Assembly: GCA_027051265.1 (NCBI GenBank)
Contig: JALTZH010000013.1
Coordinates: 1 to 6,956 of the forward strand
Source: an archaeon
GTDB taxonomy: Archaea > Hydrothermarchaeota > Hydrothermarchaeia > JALTZZ01 > JALUTC01
Reading direction: 5' to 3'
Length of the DNA: 6,956 nt
Part shown: piece after piece, positions 1 through 6,441 of the stretch
Layout of the letters: each line of letters begins with the position of its first letter
How positions within the stretch are numbered: the first letter of the stretch is position 1
Notes under the pieces: generated by a model
Databases searched by the model: none
The model's input: the letters and a program-made list of their open reading frames with translations, nothing else
What the model was told of the DNA's origin: nothing
Translations under genes and position numbers: made by a program

Positions 1-754
1 CCTTTATATCTCTTACCGTATAATTTTTATAATGAAAAATACTCGCAGCTAATGCAGCGGAAGCTTTAGTTTTAGTAAAAACCTCGTAGAAATGTTTAGG
101 ATGTCCAGCTCCACCACTTGCAATTACAGGAATTGAAACATTTTCCGATATAATCTTTGTTAATTCTATATCAAAACCTTTTTTTGTGCCATCGGTATCT
201 ATACTTGTTAATAAGATTTCACCAGCTCCAAGCTCTTCAACCTTTTTAGCCCATTCAATAGCATCTAATCCAGTAGGTTTTCTTCCACCATAGATGTATA
301 CTTCAAACCAATATTTGTTATTAATTACATGTTTTCCTTTCCTTATATCATAATTTCTTTTTGCATCGATTGCCACAACAATACATTGTGATCCAAAAAT
401 TCTGGAAGACTCTTTAATTAAGGATGGGTTTTTAACAGCGGCAGTATTTATTGAAACTTTATCTGCTCCAGCTCTTAAAACTTTTTCAATATCTTTAACG
501 CTTGAAATTCCACCACCAACCGTTAGAGGAATGAAAACTTTTTCAGCAGTTTTTTCTAGAATATCAAAAAGCAATTTTCTTTTCTCAACACTTGCTGTTA
601 TATCTAAAAATACGATTTCATCAGCGCCATCTTTATCGTAGATTGAAGCTAAGACATCAGGCTCTCCTGCATATCTTAAATTTCTAAAATTTATTCCTTT
701 TACAACTTTACCATCCTTAATATCTAAACAAGGGATAATTCTCTTCGTTAACAT
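1..754 (-). CDS. hisF: Imidazole glycerol phosphate synthase cyclase subunit HisF (3' end cut by window edge)
   Basis: HisF is the cyclase half of IGP synthase in histidine biosynthesis. With ammonia delivered by HisH it turns PRFAR into imidazole glycerol phosphate and AICAR, in the cytoplasm. Translating the minus strand from the ATG at 754 gives 251 uninterrupted residues of a (beta/alpha)8 barrel. The N-terminus reads [15 protein letters not shown], with the catalytic aspartate exactly at D11. The second catalytic aspartate is D130 in VVAIDAKR. Phosphate-binding loops are visible as TVGGGI (78-83), SINTAAV (101-107), DGTKKGFD (188-195) and IASGGAG (211-217). The family is usually about 250-260 residues and the text runs to the last helix (VRDIKG), so only about a dozen residues should be missing. 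A stop codon lies two codons upstream of the ATG, so no earlier start is possible. No ribosome binding site is evident close to the ATG. It is separated by 322 bp from the next gene on the same strand and probably has its own promoter. No HisH gene is visible here. Confidence 0.96.
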   Translation of the reverse strand, partial: MLTKRIIPCLDIKDGKVVKGINFRNLRYAGEPDVLASIYDKDGADEIVFLDITASVEKRKLLFDILEKTAEKVFIPLTVGGGISSVKDIEKVLRAGADKVSINTAAVKNPSLIKESSRIFGSQCIVVAIDAKRNYDIRKGKHVINNKYWFEVYIYGGRKPTGLDAIEWAKKVEELGAGEILLTSIDTDGTKKGFDIELTKIISENVSIPVIASGGAGHPKHFYEVFTKTKASAALAASIFHYKNYTVRDIK

Positions 755-791
755 ATATTATAGTAATTTTATTCCTCTCATTTCTCAAATC

Positions 792-802
792 AATAATTAA
801 AA
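792..802 (-). promoter_or_regulatory. Weak candidate TATA box for hisF
   Basis: The minus strand reads TTTTAATTATT about 40 bp upstream of the hisF ATG. A start about 25 bp downstream would give a short leader of roughly 18 nt that contains no clear ribosome binding site. No better A/T box sits at the spacing expected for a leaderless hisF message. The region is AT-rich throughout, so this is a tentative call. Confidence 0.25.
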
Positions 803-848
803 CTGAAGACTAAAAAATATGGAGAATAAAGATATAAATGTGTTAATG

Positions 849-862
849 TTAAAAAAAAGAGG
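849..862 (-). terminator. Possible T-tract terminator downstream of polB
   Basis: On the minus strand there is an uninterrupted run of eight T preceded by a CCTC stretch, about 220 nt after the polB stop. Archaeal intrinsic termination mainly needs a U-rich tract on the RNA, so this is the best terminator candidate for the cdc6-polB transcript before hisF begins. I saw no strong hairpin ahead of it. A 5-bp ATATG/CATAT pair at about 873-885 is too weak to count. Confidence 0.3.
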
Positions 863-1076
863 AAACGAGACTATATGTAACATATTCATTTCTGTAGCTT
901 TTTATAATAATAATTTGATAGTGAGGAATTAAAGATGAAACAACAAATTTTTTTAGAAATCTTTTTAATACTTCAATTACTCGCTTAAATGTCTCGATTC
1001 TTCTCTTCTAAGGTTATAAAGCAAATCCAACACCTAATTTCTCCCAATCAAATGATTTTATTTTATACAAATATAA

Positions 1077-2522
1077 TTAGAATTGAAGAATGTTTATTTT
1101 CATTTCATTCATGAACAAAACAGGCACCAAACCTGGTGTTGGATGAATATTCATTCTTTTCTGATATTCTGTTTGTTCTTGAAACGTTCCAGAATTTATA
1201 AGAAGAATGTTCTTATAATCTTTGATTGCTGTTCGATGTACATGACCAGCATGAATAATGTTTGGAATTTGATCGATCACCAAAAAATCAAAATCTTCTG
1301 GAGCAATAGGGACTCGTGAACCGTAAAATGGAGAGAGATGTCTTTTCTTTAACCAGATGGTCATTGCGAGATCAACTTTTTTATAATCATAACCTGGTAA
1401 TGTTGCTATTATATCATCTAAGCTTCTTCCATGATAAATCAATATATCAATTCCATGCAATGATATGAAAGAAGGATTCGATAACATTACAAATCTTGAA
1501 TCATTATAAAAATCTTCGGCATATTCTTCTAAAATTGGTGGCTGCGGCTCTGCTTGTCTTGTCGCATCGTGATTTCCAGGGATTATTATAATTTTTATAC
1601 CTTCAGGAACTTTTTTTAACATCTCGTATAATTTTTTGTACTGTTCTTTTATGTTTTTTATTTTAAGCTCTTCTTCTTGATTAGGATATACTCCTATACC
1701 ATCAACTAGATCACCACCAATTATAATATATTTGACACGAGATGCAATATTCTTAGCAACGCTTTCCATGCGTAGCCATCTAACAAATCTTTGAAACTTA
1801 TCGGTTAAGAATTTATTACTACCAACATGAATATCCGAGATAAAAACCGTTACAATATCGTTTTCTATCGTTTTCGTCCTTAAATTAACAGGAACATCAG
1901 GAAATATTATATCCGAAACAATAAACCTTCCGTGTTGAAATTTTCCTCTTAAACATAGAATTTCATCTTTAATTATTTCATCACAAACTTTATATAACTC
2001 ATCGTTTTTCACCACAGCACTCATTGTTCCTGTAGGATCATCAACCTCCAATACGATATATCGGTTAGAATATTTTTTAATATCATAGACACAACAAACA
2101 ACATAAGCTTCTTCTTTTAACTTTTTTGCTTGCGATATAGTAATTGATCTAATTCCCCTTGATTCAAACAATTCCTTTATTTTAGAATATCTATTTCTGA
2201 AATAATTTAAGAATTTTTTTACATCAGCTTTTGAGGTGATCTTTTTAAAATTTTTTTTGATTTTTATATCTTCCTCGTATTCATCAGCGATTCTTTTATA
2301 TTTTTTCTCCAATACTACAACGTTGTTTCTACTATTAGTTTTCATGTTGGATTTTATCTTGTTTAGGAATTCTTCCGTTATGATTGCAACATCTTCTTTA
2401 AGAGCATGCTCTATTATCTTATTTAAATCGGAGATATGTTCCTTTTCTAGAATTTCTAATGCTTTTGGTGTTATATTTAAATTGTACTTAAGAAGTTTTC
2501 TTATTATATCTTTCTTTTTCAT
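1077..2522 (-). CDS. polB: DNA polymerase D (Pol II) small subunit DP1, 3'-5' exonuclease
   Basis: DP1 is the small subunit of archaeal replicative polymerase D. It gives 3'-5' proofreading exonuclease activity and binds the catalytic DP2 subunit. From the ATG at 2522 the product is 481 residues. The order is a helical, lysine-rich N-terminal region (about 1-125), an OB fold (about 140-210, containing VDDPTGTMSAVV) and a calcineurin/Mre11-type phosphoesterase domain (about 225-450). All metal-ligand motifs are present: SDIHVG (D230, H232), GGDLVDG (D271), PGNHD (N317, H318), YHGRS (H364) and HAGHVH (H427, H429). The exonuclease should therefore be active. The C-terminal NSGTFQEQTEYQ and PTPGLVPV segments are typical of DP1. 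An upstream GTG at 2531 would add three residues. I prefer the ATG because GGTGA at 2532-2528 sits 5 nt before it, and the GTG lies inside that ribosome binding site. The gene overlaps the end of cdc6 by 35 bp, so the two are probably cotranscribed and translationally coupled. The DP2 gene is not in the window. Confidence 0.95.
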   Translation of the reverse strand: MKKKDIIRKLLKYNLNITPKALEILEKEHISDLNKIIEHALKEDVAIITEEFLNKIKSNMKTNSRNNVVVLEKKYKRIADEYEEDIKIKKNFKKITSKADVKKFLNYFRNRYSKIKELFESRGIRSITISQAKKLKEEAYVVCCVYDIKKYSNRYIVLEVDDPTGTMSAVVKNDELYKVCDEIIKDEILCLRGKFQHGRFIVSDIIFPDVPVNLRTKTIENDIVTVFISDIHVGSNKFLTDKFQRFVRWLRMESVAKNIASRVKYIIIGGDLVDGIGVYPNQEEELKIKNIKEQYKKLYEMLKKVPEGIKIIIIPGNHDATRQAEPQPPILEEYAEDFYNDSRFVMLSNPSFISLHGIDILIYHGRSLDDIIATLPGYDYKKVDLAMTIWLKKRHLSPFYGSRVPIAPEDFDFLVIDQIPNIIHAGHVHRTAIKDYKNILLINSGTFQEQTEYQKRMNIHPTPGLVPVLFMNEMKINILQF

Positions 2523-3678
2523 CAAAATCACCGGATAAAATATTGATACAATTCTTTATTGCTTCAAGATTTTCAAAATTCAAATGAATTTCTCTCGTTC
2601 TTCCATATCTTCCTCTATTTACAATTTTACAGGATATAAAACCCATGTTTTCTAATTCAGTTATTATTTCGGAGATTCTTTTTTTCGATAGCTTTTCAAT
2701 ATTTAATGAGGAACATAATCTTTCATATATACTATAAATAAAACCTGTTGTTAATCTTCTCCCTTCATTACTTAGCACCACTAGTATATATAAGATTAAT
2801 TTGTAATGCAATGGTAGATCTTTAACAATTTCTTCGTAAATTTTTACATCTAGATGTTTAATCGCTCTTTTAATATGATCTAACGTTATTTTATTTGAAC
2901 CCTCTTTCTCTGCCAGTTCACCTGCGAGTCTTATTATGTTAAGAGCTTTTCTTACATCACGACTTTCTCTCATAACGTATGCGGCAACATAATCTAAAAC
3001 ATTAAAATCTATAACGTTATCGTTTAATGCTAATTTAACCCTCTCGTATATTATATCTCTTAGTTCTTCTAAATTATACGGATGAAAAATAATTTTAACA
3101 CCATCAATTGTGCTGAGAATTCTATCATCAATGTTTTTTAGGAAATCCACACGATTTGAGATACCTATAATTGAAACTCTGGAACTTCCTATTTCGGTGT
3201 TTAATCTCACCAACGTATATAAGATACTATCGTTTCTTTTTTTGATTATTTCATCAATTTCATCCAGTACAACGATTAAATAGCAATTCGTATCTTTTAA
3301 TTTATCTCTTAATAACAAATATAACTTATCTGAACTCCAACCACTTACTGGTACATGAATGTTAAAACTTTTAAGTATTTCAGCCAAAATTCTATATCTG
3401 GTTTGTAAATTTTTACAGTTTATATAGCAACATATTAAGTTACGATTTAAACCTTCATCGTTTTTTATTATCCTTGTAACATAATTTATTACTAATGTTT
3501 TTCCAACACCAGGTTTTCCATATACTAATATATTTCTTGGAATATTATTTATTATTGAACATTTTAATATTTCCATAATTCTTCTCACTTCATTATCTCT
3601 ATGAAGTGGTTTTTCAGGAATATAAGAATCATATAATGCCTCCCTATATTTAAATATCCTAGTATTAAATCGTTCCAT
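2488..3678 (-). CDS. cdc6: Orc1/Cdc6-type replication initiator ATPase
   Basis: Archaeal Orc1/Cdc6 binds origin repeats, opens the duplex and helps load the MCM helicase. The 396-residue product has the normal length and layout. An N-terminal arm (about 1-25) contains the LYDSYIPEKPLHRD entry segment. The AAA+ core has Walker A GKPGVGKT (54-61), Walker B VVLDEIDE (D139, E140) and sensor-1 asparagine N175 in GISNRVDF. The sensor-2/lid helix ESRDVRKALNIIRLAG spans about 238-253. A C-terminal winged helix (about 288-370) has the wing signature GRYGRTREI (357-365), which contacts DNA. The start at 3678 has a six-G run at 3693-3688 as ribosome binding site, 9 nt upstream. The gene is divergent from the molybdoenzyme gene and overlaps polB, an arrangement known from Pyrococcus, where the origin lies upstream of cdc6. 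Arginine codons are mixed (AGA, AGG, CGT, CGA), unlike the molybdoenzyme genes. Confidence 0.96.
   Translation of the reverse strand: MERFNTRIFKYREALYDSYIPEKPLHRDNEVRRIMEILKCSIINNIPRNILVYGKPGVGKTLVINYVTRIIKNDEGLNRNLICCYINCKNLQTRYRILAEILKSFNIHVPVSGWSSDKLYLLLRDKLKDTNCYLIVVLDEIDEIIKKRNDSILYTLVRLNTEIGSSRVSIIGISNRVDFLKNIDDRILSTIDGVKIIFHPYNLEELRDIIYERVKLALNDNVIDFNVLDYVAAYVMRESRDVRKALNIIRLAGELAEKEGSNKITLDHIKRAIKHLDVKIYEEIVKDLPLHYKLILYILVVLSNEGRRLTTGFIYSIYERLCSSLNIEKLSKKRISEIITELENMGFISCKIVNRGRYGRTREIHLNFENLEAIKNCINILSGDFDEKERYNKKTS
2528..2532 (-). promoter_or_regulatory. Ribosome binding site that decides the polB start
   Basis: GGTGA matches the complement of the archaeal 16S rRNA 3' end and lies 5 nt upstream of the ATG at 2522. 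It overlaps the alternative GTG codon at 2531, which would be occluded by rRNA pairing. It lies inside the last codons of cdc6, as expected for a coupled operon. Confidence 0.65.
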
Positions 3679-3687
3679 AAATATAAT

Positions 3688-3693
3688 CCCCCC
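3688..3693 (-). promoter_or_regulatory. G-run ribosome binding site of cdc6
   Basis: Six consecutive G on the minus strand lie 9 nt before the cdc6 ATG. They can pair with the CCUCC of the 16S 3' end if one G-U pair is allowed. It is the only G run in an otherwise almost pure A/T region. Origin recognition boxes also carry a G string, so the run could serve a second purpose, but no full box surrounds it. Confidence 0.5.
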
Positions 3694-3696
3694 AAT

Positions 3697-3742
3697 AATT
3701 GTATATTATCTAGTTATAACTTAAATAAATCTTTATACAATT
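3697..3742. repeat. 9-bp inverted repeat flanking the cdc6 promoter
   Basis: AATTGTATA at 3697-3705 and its exact complement TATACAATT at 3734-3742 lie 28 bp apart, 37 bp centre to centre (about 3.5 helical turns). The candidate cdc6 TATA box lies between them and the predicted transcript start falls in the left arm. A dimeric regulator, Orc1/Cdc6 autoregulation, or chance in AT-rich DNA are all possible. Confidence 0.45.
3721..3729 (-). promoter_or_regulatory. Candidate TATA box of the cdc6-polB operon
   Basis: The minus strand reads TTTATTTAA centred about 47 bp upstream of the cdc6 ATG. Initiation about 25 bp downstream would fall near 3700 and give a leader of about 20 nt that keeps the G-run ribosome binding site. 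The box lies between the two arms of a 9-bp inverted repeat. AT-richness makes any single box uncertain. Confidence 0.4.
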
Positions 3743-3762
3743 TATAATATAATTTATAAAAT
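3739..3762. repeat. Two tandem 12-bp AT repeats
   Basis: AATTTATAATAT (3739-3750) is followed directly by AATTTATAAAAT (3751-3762), identical in 11 of 12 positions. The units contain no G or C. They could be part of a DNA unwinding element or only low-complexity sequence. Confidence 0.45.
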
Positions 3763-3847
3763 ATTTTAATTAAATGGAAATCATGTATATACTTACTAAA
3801 ATTTTTTATTATATATCATTATAATGTTTATTCCTTAAAAGCTAAGA

Positions 3848-3855
3848 TTTAAATA
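3848..3855 (+). promoter_or_regulatory. TATA box of the molybdoenzyme operon
   Basis: TTTAAATA is a near-consensus archaeal TATA box. Initiation about 25 bp downstream would fall near 3877, just ahead of the GGTGAT ribosome binding site, giving a leader of about 14 nt. The agreement between box, predicted start and ribosome binding site makes this the best promoter call in the window. Confidence 0.55.
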
Positions 3856-3878
3856 CCTTAAATTACTAATTTTTAATT

Positions 3879-3884
3879 GGTGAT
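3879..3884 (+). promoter_or_regulatory. Ribosome binding site of the molybdoenzyme gene
   Basis: GGTGAT lies 6 nt upstream of the ATG at 3891 and matches the complement of the 16S rRNA 3' end. It favours this ATG over the in-frame ATG at 3897. Confidence 0.7.
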
Positions 3885-3890
3885 TAGAAT

Positions 3891-6383
3891 ATGGTAATGT
3901 TGAAAAGAATTTCTGAGTCAACAAAGGATTACGATACAATAAGATATACAACATGTACAAACATGTGTGAATCTGGTTGTGGTTTAAAAGTCTTTCTAAA
4001 AGATGGCAGAATCGTTGATATATGGGGAGATGAAGAGCATCCACAAAACTATGGAGCTCTATGTCCAAAAGGATCAGCATTAATACAACATGCTTATAAT
4101 CCATTAAGAGTTAAATATCCAGCTATTAGAGAAAATATAGATGATAAGTTCAGAAGAGTAACATGGGATGATGCTTTAGATTTCGTTGCTGAAAGATTAA
4201 AGTATATAAGAGAAAAATGGGGTGCTCATACCGTTGCATGTCATAGAACAGGTAGATCAAGTTTTGGTCATAAATTAGGTGCAACCAGATTCTTAACAAT
4301 GTATGGTACACCAAACATATTTGGACAAGGACCACTATGTTGTGAATCACCAGGTGCTAGAGGACATTATGTATTTGGAGCAAAAGAATTTCTAAGATTG
4401 TTTAATCCTTGTCAAGATGCTGTAAATTCTGATACAATTGTAATATGGGGAGGAAATGTTGCTGCTAACGAAGTCATAACAATGTCATGGTTTATCAGAG
4501 CAAAAGAAAAGAGAGGAGCTAAGTTAATAGTAGTTGATCCAAGATTTAATGCTACGATGGCAAAAGCAGATTTAGCTCTAAGATTAAGACCAACAACTGA
4601 TGCTTATCTAGCAAATGCAATTGCACACGTATTAATATATGAAATTGATGGTATCGATAAAGAATTCGTAAGAAAGTGGATCCATGGATTTAATAGATAT
4701 GCTGAAACAGTAAGACACTATACACCAGAAAAAGCTGAAGTTGTAACCTGGGTACCAGCTGAAGATATAAGAAAAGCAGCTGAATGGGTTGCATATCCAA
4801 GAAGAACTCACTGGACTGGTTGTTTAGGTACGGCACAACAATACAACGCAGGTAATACAAATGCTGCCATTCAAGCATTAGTAGCAATTACCGGTAATGT
4901 TGGTGTTAAAGGAGGCGGATGGAACTGGTTACATAATTGTAGACCACCTCTAAATGCTGGTAAGGATTTAGCAAAATATAAGGCAAAGATTAAGGAACCA
5001 ATAATCTCCGATAAAATAATACCATGGGGTGATACAAGCTCTGCAGCAATCATACATGTAATGTTAACAGAGAAGCCATATCCAATTAAAGGATTCATAA
5101 GCAATGGAAATCATCCAGGTAGTCAATGGCCAAACATCAATAAAGTAAGAGAAGCAATAAGAAAGTTATATCTACATGTACACTTAAGCTTCCATCCAAA
5201 TGGAACTGCTGCTATGTCACATGCAATATTCCCAATTGGAAGTCAATTTGAAAGAGAAGGATTATGTCACCATGGTAACAATAGACATATGCAATGGCAT
5301 AACTGGATAATACCAAGACAATGGGAATGTAGATCTGATATTGACTTTTGGGCAAACTTAGCAAAGAGATTTGAATTCGCAGAAGAATATTATGCACCAG
5401 GTGGAAAAAGCTGGTGGGCTAAGGTTGATCCTTTAGGTAATCCAGTTCCTGAAGATCCAAAATATCCTGGTACAACAATATATGTAGATGAAAAGATTTC
5501 AACAGACTTCTTTAATCAACAAGAACCATTTACAGCAGGTTGTACATGGGATGTATTAGATCCTGAAAGATCACCAAGAGGAGGAGTAATGTGGCCAGCA
5601 CAAACAAAAGATGAAGCTCTAATGTATTCCGATCCAGAAGCAACAATTAGAGGTGCACAATGGATAATGTATAGAGAGGGTGTAAACTATCCTGGAACAG
5701 ATAAAAGATTCCCAACACCAAGTGGAAAGGTTGAACTTTATTCAGAAGCATTAGAACAAATCGGATGGTATCCAGTACCAATTCATATTGAACCAAGTGA
5801 ATCTCCAATAGCAAGACCAGATCTATGGGAAAGATTCCCAATCATATTATCATCTGGAAGATTGGTATCTAGCTTCCACGAAATGGGTCACTGGTGGCCA
5901 TGGATGGTAGAATTAGAAAATCATAGCTTCGTAAATATCCATACGGAACTAGCAAAGGTATTGAACATCAAAGAGGGAGATTTGGTAGTAGTAGAAAACG
6001 ATAGAGGTAAAGTAATAGTACCAGCATGGGTTAATGAAATGGTAGATCCTGCAGCAGCATGGTTCCCAGAAGCCTTTGATCCATATCAGCCATTCTATCC
6101 ATACGAGTCAAATAATGTCTTAGTAGATGATATAGTAAAAGATCCATATTATACACAGGCACAATATAAATGTAACATGGTTAGAATATATAAACTTGGA
6201 GACGATCCAGAAGAAGCTGTTAAGAAAACAAAAGAATTTCTAAAGAAAATTGGAAGAGATCCTAAGAGCTATCCTGATCCTAAGACAGATCCAACAGTTA
6301 ATCTAGGTACTTACACAAGATTTATCAAACCAGGTTCAGGTATTTGGTTAGAACCACAACCTAGAGAGGAATATAAATTATAA
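3891..6383 (+). CDS. Molybdopterin (Mo/W bis-pterin) oxidoreductase catalytic subunit, acetylene hydratase-like, substrate unknown
   Basis: This is an 830-residue catalytic subunit of the DMSO reductase superfamily. A [4Fe-4S] site is formed by C22, C26, C30 and C58 (CTNMCESGC, then GALCPKG). Pterin-binding segments include VDPRFNATMAKADLALRL (215-232), QALVAITGNVGVKGGG (328-343) and TPSGKVELYS (609-618). The C-terminal pterin-binding beta domain spans about 647-770. The metal ligand is probably C150 or C151 in GPLCCESPG. By spacing to G163, C150 matches the Cys/Sec of formate dehydrogenase and acetylene hydratase as I recall them. The His that follows the ligand in formate dehydrogenases is absent, which argues against that activity. 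The TPSGKVELYS block and the segment after it strongly recall acetylene hydratase, about 100 residues shorter. There is no twin-arginine signal or membrane helix, so it should be cytoplasmic. An iron-sulfur subunit gene follows after 58 bp, so an electron-transferring enzyme is likely. PsrA/TtrA-like thiosulfate, polysulfide or tetrathionate reductase remains possible. Every arginine codon is AGA. Confidence 0.92.
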   Translation: MVMLKRISESTKDYDTIRYTTCTNMCESGCGLKVFLKDGRIVDIWGDEEHPQNYGALCPKGSALIQHAYNPLRVKYPAIRENIDDKFRRVTWDDALDFVAERLKYIREKWGAHTVACHRTGRSSFGHKLGATRFLTMYGTPNIFGQGPLCCESPGARGHYVFGAKEFLRLFNPCQDAVNSDTIVIWGGNVAANEVITMSWFIRAKEKRGAKLIVVDPRFNATMAKADLALRLRPTTDAYLANAIAHVLIYEIDGIDKEFVRKWIHGFNRYAETVRHYTPEKAEVVTWVPAEDIRKAAEWVAYPRRTHWTGCLGTAQQYNAGNTNAAIQALVAITGNVGVKGGGWNWLHNCRPPLNAGKDLAKYKAKIKEPIISDKIIPWGDTSSAAIIHVMLTEKPYPIKGFISNGNHPGSQWPNINKVREAIRKLYLHVHLSFHPNGTAAMSHAIFPIGSQFEREGLCHHGNNRHMQWHNWIIPRQWECRSDIDFWANLAKRFEFAEEYYAPGGKSWWAKVDPLGNPVPEDPKYPGTTIYVDEKISTDFFNQQEPFTAGCTWDVLDPERSPRGGVMWPAQTKDEALMYSDPEATIRGAQWIMYREGVNYPGTDKRFPTPSGKVELYSEALEQIGWYPVPIHIEPSESPIARPDLWERFPIILSSGRLVSSFHEMGHWWPWMVELENHSFVNIHTELAKVLNIKEGDLVVVENDRGKVIVPAWVNEMVDPAAAWFPEAFDPYQPFYPYESNNVLVDDIVKDPYYTQAQYKCNMVRIYKLGDDPEEAVKKTKEFLKKIGRDPKSYPDPKTDPTVNLGTYTRFIKPGSGIWLEPQPREEYKL

Positions 6384-6384
6384 A

Positions 6385-6400
6385 CTTTTATTTTTTTCTT
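6385..6400 (+). terminator. T-rich tract after the catalytic subunit gene
   Basis: CTTTTATTTTTTTCTT begins one base after the stop codon, inside the 58-bp gap before the iron-sulfur subunit gene. It resembles an archaeal U-tract terminator. Because the next gene is the expected partner, it more likely causes partial termination than a full stop. I see no second TATA box at a convincing spacing in the gap. Confidence 0.35.
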
Positions 6401-6428
6401 AAATTTACGAATCATCATCTCAAAGATA

Positions 6429-6437
6429 GAGGGGGAT
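6429..6437 (+). promoter_or_regulatory. Ribosome binding site of the iron-sulfur subunit gene
   Basis: GAGGGGGAT ends 4 nt before the ATG at 6442, with the G run 6 nt from it. It supports this start and the long N-terminal segment of the protein. Confidence 0.6.
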
Positions 6438-6441
6438 ATAT

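Larger units (their letters stand above)
755..1076. other. Intergenic region between polB and hisF with no defensible gene
   Basis: This 322-bp stretch separates the end of the cdc6-polB operon from hisF. I saw no tRNA or other structured RNA. Short open frames exist but look like chance: a 37-codon plus-strand frame at 819-932 with no ribosome binding site, and a 17-codon hydrophobic one at 935-988. The 17-codon frame is preceded by TTTATAATAA (901-910) and GTGAGG (921-926), the only mildly suggestive signal. The minus strand has a run of eight T at 858-851 (CTCTTTTTTTTAAC), which could end transcription coming from polB. The hisF promoter must also lie here. Confidence 0.6.
3679..3890. other. 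Candidate replication origin: AT-rich divergent intergenic region upstream of cdc6
   Basis: Seen directly: over 3701-3840 only 16 of 140 bases are G or C. The region holds a 9-bp inverted repeat, a 12-bp tandem repeat and the promoters of both flanking genes. Known: archaeal origins often lie directly upstream of an orc1/cdc6 gene and contain an AT-rich unwinding element, as in Pyrococcus, where cdc6 is also followed by the PolD small-subunit gene. Inference: this is where an origin would be expected. Against it, I found no clear origin recognition box of the TCCAGTGGAAAC type with a G string. The closest match is an isolated TGGAAAT at 3775-3781. It may simply be a promoter region. Confidence 0.35.

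Noticed and set aside
819-932. A 37-codon plus-strand frame in the polB-hisF gap
   Set aside because: No ribosome binding site, no recognisable motif, and a length expected by chance in such DNA; it also overlaps likely minus-strand regulatory and terminator sequence.
1014-1076. In-frame extension of about 20 codons after the polB stop, ending ..KLGVGFAL
   Set aside because: DP1 proteins normally end about where this one stops, so there is no sign of readthrough or a truncated C-terminus; a 20-codon open run is common by chance.
1083-1319. Plus-strand 78-codon frame antisense to the end of polB
   Set aside because: It lies opposite a well-conserved phosphoesterase coding region and has no ribosome binding site or family resemblance; similar shadow frames at 2236-2538 and opposite the molybdoenzyme genes were dropped for the same reason.
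3774-3782. TGGAAAT as part of an origin recognition box
   Set aside because: Only the short core resembles the box; the dyad partner and G string are missing and there is no second copy.
3891-6383. Formate dehydrogenase alpha subunit
   Set aside because: The residue after the presumed metal-ligand cysteine is not the His that formate dehydrogenases need, and the C-terminal blocks look more like acetylene hydratase.
6408-6419. ATGATGA on the minus strand, matching the C box of archaeal C/D guide RNAs
   Set aside because: No CTGA D box follows at a suitable distance on that strand, and no C'/D' pair is visible.
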